From the NCBI GenBank assembly GCA_040388605.1, contig JAZKBN010000016.1, forward strand, positions 1 through 64,000: DNA of 64,000 nt, in the 5' to 3' direction. The notes under the pieces are model-generated. The model had not been told where the DNA came from. It did no database searches and was given only the letters and a program-made list of their open reading frames with translations. The stretch comes from JAZKBN01 sp040388605. GTDB taxonomy: Bacteria > Bacteroidota > Bacteroidia > Cytophagales > Flexibacteraceae. Below, piece after piece: positions 34,828 through 42,669 of the stretch; positions within the stretch are counted from its first letter, which is position 1, and each line of letters begins with the position of its first letter. The translations under genes were made by a program, and so were the position numbers.

Positions 34828-36219
34828 TTGTACACCATAATCGACATAGAGACCACGGGCGGGCAGCCGACTAATGATAGGATCATAGAGATTGCTATTG
34901 TGAAGCACGATGGTGAAAACATTGTTGATGAATTCAGCACATTGCTTAACCCCGGTCGCAGCATACCCTATTTTATTACCAAAATGACAGGCATTTCTGA
35001 CGAAATGGTGGCCGATGCCCCCCATTTCTACCAGGTAGCCAGGCAGATTGTGGAGTTTACCGAAGGCTCTGTTTTCGTTGCTCACAACGTACGTTTCGAT
35101 TATTCATTTGTAAAAAAGGAATTTTATGACTTGGGCTACAATTTCCAAAGGCGCAGGCTGTGTACGGTTCGGCTTAGCAGGAAGCTGATACCGGGCCTGC
35201 CGTCTTACAGCCTCGGCAAGCTTTGCCAAAGTGTGGGCATACCGGTGTTTGATCGCCACCGTGCCATGGGCGATGCCAAAGCTACAGCCATTTTATTTCA
35301 CAGAATGCTCACCGAAAACTCGGAAATCAGCATTCAGGGTGCCATTGAAGATGAAATAAAGGCCGGCCATATTCCGCCGGCGCTTGATAAAAAGCATATA
35401 GACGGCCTCCCCGAAGAAGCCGGCGTTTACTATTTCCACAATGCTGAAGGAAAAGTAATTTATGTTGGCAAAAGCACCAACATTAAAAAGCGCGTAATTC
35501 AGCACATGCAGGTAGATCTTAAGAGCAATAAAGCCATGGAGTTTAAAAGCTCTATTGCCGAAATTACATACATAGTTACAGGCTCTGAACTTGTTGCGCT
35601 CCTCCTGGAGTCTGACGAGATAAAGCGTATGAAGCCATTGTATAACTCAGCACAGCGGCGAACCGTATTTGCTTACGGTCTTTTCAGCTTTATAGACGAA
35701 AAAGGTTATATTAACTTTAAAGTGGAGCGCATTTCTGATGAAAGCCACCCGCTGACCCAGGTAGGTTCCGGCAAGGGAGCTAAGGAAACGCTTTATGCAT
35801 TGGCAAAAGGCCAGGGATTGTGCCTAAAGCTATGCGATTTATATAAAACCAAATCGGCATGCTTTGATTACCATGTTAAAGACTGCAAAGGGGCATGCCT
35901 GGGCGAAGAGAGCCCCGAAGACTATAACCTGCGTGCCATGGAAATTATTAAACGCTTCAGCTTCCCTGATAACGATTTTGTAATTATCGGCAAAGGCCGA
36001 AACCGCGATGAGCAAAGTGTTGTATTGGTTGAAAAAGGAACCTATCGGGGCTTCGGGTATATAGACAGCAGCATGCCTGCCGACATAGAAACCCTTAAAG
36101 GCTGCGTAAAATTTTATAAAGACAATAAAGACGTTCAGCAAATACTCCGTGGTCATATACGGAGGCTGGGTAAAGATAAATTGGTACTTTTGCCCAAGGA
36201 ACCTGAATTTGCATTTTAG
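34828..36219 (+). CDS. DnaQ-like exonuclease fused to a UvrC-type GIY-YIG nuclease (TTG start)
   Basis: 463 residues. Domain 1 (1-~165) is a DEDDh exonuclease: YTIIDIETTG (DxE), SVFVAHNVRFDYSF and HRAMGDAKAT. Domain 2 (~195-280) is a GIY-YIG nuclease: AGVYYFHNAEGKVIYVGKS and KSSIAEITYI. After it comes the cysteine pattern C-x7-C-x3-C (ACFDYHVKDCKGACLG), as at the same place in UvrC, where it binds an Fe-S cluster. The rest of UvrC (UvrB-binding and endonuclease V-like domains) is missing. The only start giving the proper N-terminus is a TTG at 34828; upstream the frame has no ATG or GTG before a stop at 34759. Role in repair or proofreading is inferred from similar fusions. Confidence 0.88.
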   Translation: MYTIIDIETTGGQPTNDRIIEIAIVKHDGENIVDEFSTLLNPGRSIPYFITKMTGISDEMVADAPHFYQVARQIVEFTEGSVFVAHNVRFDYSFVKKEFYDLGYNFQRRRLCTVRLSRKLIPGLPSYSLGKLCQSVGIPVFDRHRAMGDAKATAILFHRMLTENSEISIQGAIEDEIKAGHIPPALDKKHIDGLPEEAGVYYFHNAEGKVIYVGKSTNIKKRVIQHMQVDLKSNKAMEFKSSIAEITYIVTGSELVALLLESDEIKRMKPLYNSAQRRTVFAYGLFSFIDEKGYINFKVERISDESHPLTQVGSGKGAKETLYALAKGQGLCLKLCDLYKTKSACFDYHVKDCKGACLGEESPEDYNLRAMEIIKRFSFPDNDFVIIGKGRNRDEQSVVLVEKGTYRGFGYIDSSMPADIETLKGCVKFYKDNKDVQQILRGHIRRLGKDKLVLLPKEPEFAF

Positions 36220-36251
36220 GGGGGCGCCTGCCCCCTTGTTATTTTTTGAGT
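36218..36251 (+). terminator. Terminator overlapping the exonuclease stop codon
   Basis: A G6/C5 hairpin starts within the TAG stop (AGGGGGGC with GCCCCCT) and is followed by TGTTATTTTTT. Confidence 0.75.
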
Positions 36252-36386
36252 AATAACAGGCTATTGGTACTTATTTGCTTTAGCTGTTAAACGGGTTACT
36301 ATTGTGGAAAAAGGAAATAAGATAAACAACCCGGACTTTACACGGCATCGAAACTGAAGAAAGCGACCGGCACCAATTACTATTCA

Positions 36387-36689
36387 ATGCTTAGCCAAAA
36401 ACATAAAAACGCCTGGAACTATTTCAAAAATCACAAGTTTACCCACGACGATAAAAGAAATATAAGGTTAGGGGCAATAGTGTCCCTCTATGGTGTATCG
36501 TTTTCTATAGAAAAACTGATGTCTTACCTGAACCGTGATCTGTCAGATGGTTGGTGGTTTATCATTTATGGCGTATTTGCCTTATTATCATGCTTTTGGT
36601 GGGTAGAAGATGCCTTATTGGATATTTACGAAGCAAATGATGCCAAGGATAATTACTTAAAAGCAAAGGGACAGAACAACGTAAGTTGA
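36387..36689 (+). CDS. Hypothetical small membrane protein
   Basis: 100 residues, with two likely helices (IRLGAIVSLYGVSFSIEKLM and WWFIIYGVFALLSCFWWVE) between hydrophilic ends. No family is recognised. It has its own ATG and is flanked by the exonuclease terminator and the convergent def gene. Codon use looks ordinary for the window. It is considered real because the frame is free of overlap and has sensible membrane topology, but evidence is limited. Confidence 0.5.
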   Translation: MLSQKHKNAWNYFKNHKFTHDDKRNIRLGAIVSLYGVSFSIEKLMSYLNRDLSDGWWFIIYGVFALLSCFWWVEDALLDIYEANDAKDNYLKAKGQNNVS

Positions 36690-36756
36690 CTGTCCCTTTG
36701 CAAATTCTGTAATGATAAGGTATAGCTAATACAGGCAGTACCTTACCGGTTTTTAC

Positions 36757-37320
36757 TTACCTTCTCCCACTTGGAGGCAGGAATTTCATGCGGTATTCGG
36801 CATCTGTAATACCACGGGTAATATCGTTAAGCTTGTTTTTCAGCAGGCGCTTTTTTAAGGGACTCAGGTATTCGGTAAAGAGCTTTCCTTCCAAATGGTC
36901 GTACTCATGCTGAATAACACGGGCGGCAATGCCGTCTATGGTTTCGGTATGCGGCTTAAGGTCTTCGTCGAGGTACTTAATTTTAATTACCGGTTTACGC
37001 CAAACTTCACCGCGGATGCCGGGAATGCTCAGGCAGCCTTCTTCAAAAGCCCACTCTTCGCCCGTTTCCTCTATAATTTCAGGGTTAACAAACACCTTTT
37101 TAAAGCCTTTCAGTTTTTCTTCGTCCATGGCTTCTGCATCTACTACAAACACACGAATGCTTAAACCAACCTGGGGAGCAGCCAAACCAACCCCTTTTGC
37201 CGAATACATGGTTTCAAACATATCGGCTACCAGTTTTTTAAGGTCCATGCTGCCGGGCAGGAAATCTGCGGCACGTTTTTTCAGTATAGGATCTCCGTAT
37301 GCGAGAACAGGATAAATCAT
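36757..37320 (-). CDS. def: Peptide deformylase
   Basis: 187 residues. All three deformylase motifs are intact: GVGLAAPQVG (43-52), EEGCLSIPG (Cys96, metal ligand) and HEYDHLEG (His138, His142, Glu139). It removes the formyl group from the N-terminal methionine of new proteins, using an Fe2+- or Zn2+-type centre. A -7 promoter element lies about 75 nt upstream. fmt is not adjacent. Confidence 0.96.
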   Translation of the reverse strand: MIYPVLAYGDPILKKRAADFLPGSMDLKKLVADMFETMYSAKGVGLAAPQVGLSIRVFVVDAEAMDEEKLKGFKKVFVNPEIIEETGEEWAFEEGCLSIPGIRGEVWRKPVIKIKYLDEDLKPHTETIDGIAARVIQHEYDHLEGKLFTEYLSPLKKRLLKNKLNDITRGITDAEYRMKFLPPSGRR

Positions 37321-37395
37321 TGTAAAATATTGCCGATCAGCCGGTTAAGGAATGTAAACCTGTATTAAATTGCGATTGCAAAGGCACAGGTTCTG

Positions 37396-37403
37396 CAAAG
37401 ATA
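37396..37403 (-). promoter_or_regulatory. -7 element TATCTTTG for def
   Basis: On the minus strand TATCTTTG is an exact TAnnTTTG match, about 75 nt before the def ATG. No clear upstream TTTG at the usual distance. Confidence 0.42.
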
Positions 37404-37530
37404 AAAAAATGCACGCGTATTGAAAAAGTCGGCTGCAAAGCATACCCTCCAAATGCAATAAAATGCCGTTCTAAACCATGGAATGCTTAATCAGCAACAT
37501 ATTTAAAACCAATAACCCGGAGTTGCAGGA

Positions 37531-37764
37531 TCAATGGCTGTGGTCTTCAGCATGGTGATGGTGGTGGTGATGATGGTCATCGGGGCTGCCGTAAACACGT
37601 ATAAGTGTACCTACAATGAAAACCCCTGCCCAAATTGGGTAGAGCATCCAAAAATTCGGAACGGTCTTATGGGTAAAATACATACCAATTTCAGCTGCCC
37701 CGCTAACAACCAGGCCTGTTACAGCAATGGTTTGAATAAGGGTCAGGTGCAGGTTCTTCATCAT
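37531..37764 (-). CDS. Small two-helix membrane protein with a His-rich tail
   Basis: 77 residues (start at 37764; a second ATG follows directly). Two hydrophobic helices (LIQTIAVTGLVVSGAAEIGMYF and FWMLYPIWAGVFIVGTLIRVYG) are followed by a C-terminal tail with eight consecutive histidines and three more nearby (DDHHHHHHHHAEDHSH). The tail could bind Ni2+, Zn2+, Co2+ or Cu2+, which is an inference from composition. The antisense frame in the same place is longer but has repetitive, low-quality content. No metal transporter or metallochaperone gene is adjacent. Confidence 0.6.
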   Translation of the reverse strand: MMKNLHLTLIQTIAVTGLVVSGAAEIGMYFTHKTVPNFWMLYPIWAGVFIVGTLIRVYGSPDDHHHHHHHHAEDHSH

Positions 37765-37932
37765 ATTTGTATTGCTGTAAATGCAGCAGTTTTATGTTGG
37801 TTAATAATCAGGTAGCCGAAATTATTATTTCCATTAAGCCGACATAAACCCTGCCGGGATTTGCCGGTAACCTGCTCAATAGTAAATATATTGTTTTTCT
37901 TATTCTTAAACACCTGTTAATACATAAAGTTC

Positions 37933-37976
37933 CATAATAAAAACGCCCGCTTTATTGGGCGGGCGTTTTTATTATG
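37933..37976. terminator. 18-bp stem bidirectional terminator
   Basis: Perfect complements at 37933-37950 and 37959-37976 with an 8-nt loop. The GC core CGCCCGC is bordered by paired A- and T-runs. It lies after mdh on the minus strand. Confidence 0.85.
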
Positions 37977-38030
37977 CTGCTCAGTTAATTCCGAAAAGGG
38001 GAACTGACATACAATTGGTATTACAGTTTC

Positions 38031-38966
38031 TTAGGCAACAGCCTCATCAAGCACGCTGTTCATACTGCGCACGGCATCAGCTGCTTTTTTAAACGCGGCC
38101 TGCTCTTTTTCATCAAGCTTGTAGTCAACAATGCTTTCCCAGCCGTTTTTGCCAATTACTACCGGTACGCCAAGGCAAATATCTGATTGCCCGTATTCGC
38201 CGTCAAGAAATACCGAGCAGGGGAATACACGTTTTTGGTCACGTACAATTGATTCAACCAGGGCAGCAACTGCTGCACCGGGTGCATACCATGCCGAAGT
38301 TCCTAACAGCTTAGTAAGGGTTGCACCGCCTACCATGGTATCGGCAGCAACTTTTTCAAGCTGCTCTGCGCTCAGGCGCTCAGATACCGGCACACCGTTA
38401 AGGGTTGCAAGGCGTGTAAGCGGAATCATGGTAGTATCGCCATGCCCGCCAATAACAGTGGCTTGCAGGTCGGTTTGCGAGCAGTTAAGGGCTTGTTGCA
38501 AATAGGTTTTAAAACGGGCGCTGTCAAGTATGCCACCCATGCCGATTACACGGTTCTTAGGTAGACCGGTGTTTTTGAGGGTAAGGTAAGTCATGGTATC
38601 CATTGGGTTGGCTACCACAACAATAATTACATCGGGGCTGTGCTCCAGCAGGTTTTTGCATACATCGCCTACAATTTTTGCGTTTGTGCCAATAAGCTCT
38701 TCACGGGTCATACCCGGCTTACGGGGAATACCTGAAGTGATTACAGCAACGGCAGATCCTGCAGTTTTGCTGTAATCGCCGGTAACGCCTGTAATGCGCG
38801 TATCGAAGTTAAGCAGTGAAGAGGTTTGAGTCAGGTCAAGGGCCTTTCCTTCCGCAAAACCTTCGCGGATATCAAGCACTACCAGTTCCTCGGCTAATTC
38901 CAGTCTTGCAATATTGTCGGCACTTGTGGCGCCTACGGCTCCGGCGCCGACTACTGTTATTTTCAT
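38031..38966 (-). CDS. mdh: Malate dehydrogenase (LDH-like type)
   Basis: 311 residues. Rossmann motif GAGAVGA (7-13) with Asp32 in VVLDI selecting NAD+. The substrate arginines are Arg82 and Arg88 (GIPRKPGMTR) and Arg151 (DSARF). The catalytic pair is Asp148 and His175 (IGGHGDTTM). Arg82 and the adjacent proline fit malate rather than lactate. It interconverts malate and oxaloacetate in the TCA cycle. Single gene; an 18-bp stem terminator follows. Confidence 0.95.
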   Translation of the reverse strand: MKITVVGAGAVGATSADNIARLELAEELVVLDIREGFAEGKALDLTQTSSLLNFDTRITGVTGDYSKTAGSAVAVITSGIPRKPGMTREELIGTNAKIVGDVCKNLLEHSPDVIIVVVANPMDTMTYLTLKNTGLPKNRVIGMGGILDSARFKTYLQQALNCSQTDLQATVIGGHGDTTMIPLTRLATLNGVPVSERLSAEQLEKVAADTMVGGATLTKLLGTSAWYAPGAAVAALVESIVRDQKRVFPCSVFLDGEYGQSDICLGVPVVIGKNGWESIVDYKLDEKEQAAFKKAADAVRSMNSVLDEAVA

Positions 38967-39114
38967 GTTACAGGAAGCTATTAAGTAAATTGTAAATTCT
39001 TTGGCAATTTGGGAGTTTTTCGGTTAACAGGAAAATTAAAACAAATAAAGCGGCCTTGGGTATTATAATTTAACTCCTTATTAATATACATCACCTGCTT
39101 TAAAAAAGCCTTAT

Positions 39115-39122
39115 TAACTTTG
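39115..39122 (+). promoter_or_regulatory. -7 element TAACTTTG for the PTPS-folE pair
   Basis: Exact TAnnTTTG match 44 nt upstream of the ATG at 39167. No good TTTG at -33. Confidence 0.45.
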
Positions 39123-39166
39123 CTTCCCTTTTGAATACAAAAGGGAGCTATAAAGAAGCTATAAAT

Positions 39167-39592
39167 ATGGATATTCATTCCCGGAAAGTTTCAGTAAGCC
39201 GGCGCGAACACTTCAATGCGGCACATCGCCTTCATGTGCCTGCCTGGAGCGATGAAAAAAACAGGCAGGTTTTCGGACTTTGCAATAACCCCAGCTACCA
39301 TGGCCATAATTATGAGCTTATTGTAAAACTGAGCGGCTTTGCAGATGCTGAAACAGGTTATCTTGTAGACCTTAAACTGCTCAGTAACTTAATTAAAGAA
39401 CAGGTTTTAAACCGTTTCGACCACCGCAATCTAAACCTTGATGTAGCCGAATTTAAAAACCTGAACCCTACGGCAGAAAATATTGCCGCTGTTATTTACA
39501 ATCTGTTGCGCCCGCATCTTAATGCAGCCCTGCAGATGAAAATTACACTATATGAAACCGACCGCAACTTTGTCGAATATCCCGAAGATTAA
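39167..39592 (+). CDS. 6-pyruvoyl-tetrahydropterin synthase family protein (PTPS-II-like)
   Basis: 141 residues from the ATG at 39167; a TTG at 39131 is in frame but lies between the promoter element and the ATG. Zinc-binding histidines are in HFNAAHRL and HGHNYEL. The catalytic cysteine is in LCNNPSYHGHNY, spaced C-x5-HGH as in eukaryotic-type PTP synthase; QueD has C-x3-HGH. FDHRNLN, PTAENIA and YETDRNFVEY also fit. It converts dihydroneopterin triphosphate, or acts on a related pterin. The next gene, folE, supplies that substrate and overlaps by 41 bp. No queC or queE is nearby, so a queuosine role is less supported. Confidence 0.82.
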   Translation: MDIHSRKVSVSRREHFNAAHRLHVPAWSDEKNRQVFGLCNNPSYHGHNYELIVKLSGFADAETGYLVDLKLLSNLIKEQVLNRFDHRNLNLDVAEFKNLNPTAENIAAVIYNLLRPHLNAALQMKITLYETDRNFVEYPED

Positions 39593-40256
39593 ACCTATAT
39601 CAGGCAACAGCCATGATGAGCAGGGCGACGCTCACTTTTCTTCCGCCACAAATACCCCTATGCGTGCTGATGCTTTCGCCCTTTCTGATGATGAGAAAGT
39701 AGAGCAGATTGCCGAACATTTCAGGGAAATAATGAACATTTTGGGCCTCGACCTAGACGACGACAGCCTGAACGGCACTCCGCGCCGCGTTGCAAAAATG
39801 TACGTTAAGGAAATATTCAGCGGCCTGAACCCTGAAAACAAACCAAAAGCAACCCTTTTTGAAAACCGATACAAGTATAACAACATGCTTGTTGAGAAGA
39901 ATGTAAGCGTACAATCTTTCTGTGAGCACCATTTTGTGCCCATTATCGGCAATGCCCATGTAGCATATATATCGAGCGGCAAGGTTATAGGTCTGAGTAA
40001 AATTAATAGAATAGTACAGTATTTCAGCCGTCGGCCGCAGGTTCAGGAGCGGCTTACCATGCAAATTGCCGCTGAATTGCAGGAAGTGCTTGAAACGCAG
40101 GATGTGGCTGTTATTATAGACGCAAAACACCTATGTGTGTCGGGCCGCGGTGTTGAAGATATTAACAGCAGCACAATTACCGCTCATTACGGCGGAAGAT
40201 TTGAAAATGAAGCCCTGAAAAATGAGCTGCTTTCACATATTTATAAAGCCGGCTGA
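39552..40256 (+). CDS. folE: GTP cyclohydrolase I
   Basis: 234 residues from the ATG at 39552, which overlaps the previous gene by 41 bp; an ATG at 39660 would give 198 residues and is a real alternative, since residues 1-36 are low-complexity. Zinc ligands are in SFCEHHFVP and KHLCVSGRG, and the catalytic region includes GLSKINRIVQYFSRRPQVQERLT. It converts GTP to dihydroneopterin triphosphate, the entry to folate and pterin synthesis. The overlap suggests coupled translation with the PTPS gene and a shared pterin product. Confidence 0.93.
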   Translation: MKPTATLSNIPKIKPISGNSHDEQGDAHFSSATNTPMRADAFALSDDEKVEQIAEHFREIMNILGLDLDDDSLNGTPRRVAKMYVKEIFSGLNPENKPKATLFENRYKYNNMLVEKNVSVQSFCEHHFVPIIGNAHVAYISSGKVIGLSKINRIVQYFSRRPQVQERLTMQIAAELQEVLETQDVAVIIDAKHLCVSGRGVEDINSSTITAHYGGRFENEALKNELLSHIYKAG

Positions 40257-40326
40257 TTAATTTTGCTGCGCTTTAATTCAAAAGGCATTTGGCATACCAA
40301 AATACGCAAACCAATTAACAGGCTAT

Positions 40327-41313
40327 ATGGAAGTACTGAGCGAAGCAGAGAAAAGGGAATTTTACAGGCAAAAAGTTCGTGATGTTTTTACCGAAATAGG
40401 TAAAGTTGTGGTTGGCCAGCAAAACATGGTTAACCGCCTGTTGATCGGGCTTTTTACAAACGGACACATTTTATTGGAGGGGGTGCCCGGCCTTGCAAAA
40501 ACCCTTACGATTAACACACTAAGCAAGGTTCTGCATCTTGATTTCAGCCGAATTCAGTTTACCCCTGATTTGCTGCCGGCCGATCTTATTGGCACAATGA
40601 TCTACGATCAGCGCCAAAGCAGCTTTGAGGTTAAGAAAGGCCCTATTTTCGCCAACCTGATATTGGCCGACGAAGTGAACCGCAGCCCGGCCAAAGTGCA
40701 AAGCGCCCTTCTTGAAGCCATGCAGGAACGCCAGGTAACCATTGGCGACACCACCCACATGCTCGACAAGCCTTTCCTTGTTTTGGCAACCCAAAACCCG
40801 GTTGAGCAGGAAGGCACCTATCCCCTGCCCGAAGCGCAGGTAGACCGGTTTATGATGAAGGTTTACGTTGATTATCCCGATAAAGCCGAGGAGCTTCTTA
40901 TTATGCGCCGCATGTCGGATTTGGGCTTTAACGATAATATTGAGCAGGTACTTACCCGTGAAGACATTTTTGCAATTCGGGATATGATTAATGCCATTAA
41001 CATATCGGAATCATTGGAGAAGTATATTATTGAGCTGGTATTTGCCACCCGCAGGCCCAATGAATACGGCTTGTCTGAAGTTGCCAAATACATACAGTTC
41101 GGGGCATCGCCCAGGGCGGCCATTAATATGAACAGGGCTGCCAAAGCCGTTGCCTTTATGCATGACCGTGATTATGTATTGCCCGAAGACATTAAAGATA
41201 TTGCCCCCGATGTGCTGAACCACCGCGTAATTCTGAACTTTGAAGCTGAAGCAGAAAACAAATCGGCGAGATGGGTAGTGGACAGGATTTTGGCTAAGGT
41301 ATCTATTGGCTGA
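40327..41313 (+). CDS. MoxR-family AAA+ ATPase
   Basis: 328 residues. Walker A GVPGLAKT, Walker B ILADEVNRSPAKVQSALLEAMQE, sensor 1 LATQNPVEQEGTYPLPEAQVDRF and the C-terminal lid are all MoxR-like. These ATPases act as chaperones in assembling complexes, often beside DUF58 and von Willebrand A-domain genes. Here no such partner follows: the next gene is a convergent glycosyltransferase, so the partners are elsewhere or absent. Confidence 0.92.
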   Translation: MEVLSEAEKREFYRQKVRDVFTEIGKVVVGQQNMVNRLLIGLFTNGHILLEGVPGLAKTLTINTLSKVLHLDFSRIQFTPDLLPADLIGTMIYDQRQSSFEVKKGPIFANLILADEVNRSPAKVQSALLEAMQERQVTIGDTTHMLDKPFLVLATQNPVEQEGTYPLPEAQVDRFMMKVYVDYPDKAEELLIMRRMSDLGFNDNIEQVLTREDIFAIRDMINAINISESLEKYIIELVFATRRPNEYGLSEVAKYIQFGASPRAAINMNRAAKAVAFMHDRDYVLPEDIKDIAPDVLNHRVILNFEAEAENKSARWVVDRILAKVSIG

Positions 41314-41370
41314 TTTTCAGACAGTCCCGGCAGAAAAATTGATTATATAAGGAGCGTAAAAAGAAGCAGG

Positions 41371-41429
41371 ATTGCTTTAAAACGAAAGAAGCCGGAAATT
41401 AAATCCGGCTTCTTTCGTTTTAAAGCAAT
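41371..41429. terminator. 26-bp perfect stem, bidirectional terminator
   Basis: 41371-41396 and 41404-41429 are perfect complements with a 7-nt loop. It sits between convergent genes (moxR-like and the glycosyltransferase) and reaches to within 3 nt of the latter's stop codon. TTTC follows on the plus strand. Confidence 0.85.
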
Positions 41430-41431
41430 TT

Positions 41432-42520
41432 TCAGGCAGCAGAGTCCTGTTCAGGGGCTGCGTCTTCCTTCACCTTACTTTCCTTAAGGAACATCATCAT
41501 ATTAAACTCATGCTCCTTTACACCGGTTATAAGTCGTTTGTTAGCGCCCCAAAACCACCGAGTAAAAACCTGCTCAGGGTAAGTGAGCGATGTATAAAGC
41601 AACTGCTTAAAGGCGCTGCCAATTTTCTTCTCGAATATTGAAGCCTTAATCAGGGTTTGCAGGTAAAGCAAATCCCATTCTTTAATGCGCTTCTTGTAAG
41701 CGGCAATCTGGTCAAATGAAAGCTCATGCTGCTGTTCGTTATACAGGCCTTCAACCACTTCTTTCATGGTTTTAAGTATCCGTATATAGTTATAGCTTTT
41801 GCAATCAGGGTGAAAATGCAGTGTGGCAATAAAATGCGGAATTACTTCTGGGAAATATCGAACCCGCTCCATGCGTACCCAATAGTCATAGTCCATTACA
41901 TCATTTGCCCTGAAACGGCCAATAACTTCGTAAACTTTTTTGCTAAGGAAGGTCGAAGGATGGTATATCCAGCAGCTTTGGGCGAAAGTATAGCCTGCCA
42001 GGGGCTCGGGTGGTTCAGGCATCAGCTTATCAACAACCACATAGTCCTGGTTGGTAAGCACAACGCCGCCGGTAATCCATTCAGGCTTTTCACCGGGCTT
42101 ATTCAGGCGCTCCACGACATAAAAAAGACCTTTATCTAAAAGGGTGTCATCAGAGTTAAGAACGCACCAATAATCGCCGGTCATACGGGCAAGGCCCTTA
42201 TTGTTGGCATCGAATGTACCGTTATCTTTTTCGCTTATCCACCCGCTAATGCCGTAAGGCTCATACATTTTAATAATGTCAACGGAGTTATCGGAACTGC
42301 TTCCGTCCATTATTAAGAACTCGAGGTTCGGATAATTTTGGGCTAAAACACTGCGTATTGTTTGCTCAAGAAAACGGCCGTAGTTAAAGTTAGGGGTTAT
42401 TACAGTTATTTTCGGCAGGTAGCTAAACGCTTTATAAATCGCCGGATCGGTTTCTGTAGAATAACCAAAGCCCGATTTAGGCACAAGCGGTGCAGGTAAT
42501 CTGCTGAGAGCGGTAGACAT
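41432..42520 (-). CDS. Glycosyltransferase family 2
   Basis: 362 residues. A GT-A nucleotide-sugar domain lies at about 30-260: ITVITPNFNYGRFLEQTIRSV, the first aspartates in FLIMDGSSSDNS, and the metal-binding LNSDDTLL. The C-terminal ~100 residues are helical and basic. It transfers a sugar to a glycan or lipid acceptor in the cytoplasm. It is the last gene of a minus-strand set with a polytopic membrane protein and another GT2, suggesting cell-surface glycan synthesis. Donor and acceptor cannot be told. Confidence 0.88.
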   Translation of the reverse strand: MSTALSRLPAPLVPKSGFGYSTETDPAIYKAFSYLPKITVITPNFNYGRFLEQTIRSVLAQNYPNLEFLIMDGSSSDNSVDIIKMYEPYGISGWISEKDNGTFDANNKGLARMTGDYWCVLNSDDTLLDKGLFYVVERLNKPGEKPEWITGGVVLTNQDYVVVDKLMPEPPEPLAGYTFAQSCWIYHPSTFLSKKVYEVIGRFRANDVMDYDYWVRMERVRYFPEVIPHFIATLHFHPDCKSYNYIRILKTMKEVVEGLYNEQQHELSFDQIAAYKKRIKEWDLLYLQTLIKASIFEKKIGSAFKQLLYTSLTYPEQVFTRWFWGANKRLITGVKEHEFNMMMFLKESKVKEDAAPEQDSAA

Positions 42521-42669
42521 TAAATATTATTTAGTAGCGAGCAATAATACCCGGCAAAATATGCCGGTTAAGGATTACAAAGATCGCAAAAATAAAGCAA
42601 TCATATAACGGTAATATCGTTTATAAATATATATTATTGGTATTTTAATACTAAATACTAATAATTTAA

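Noticed and set aside
37534..37815. 93-codon plus-strand frame opposite the His-tailed protein
   Set aside because: Its start is the complement of the histidine codons (repetitive Met/Val), and it lacks sensible topology; the minus frame has two clear helices.
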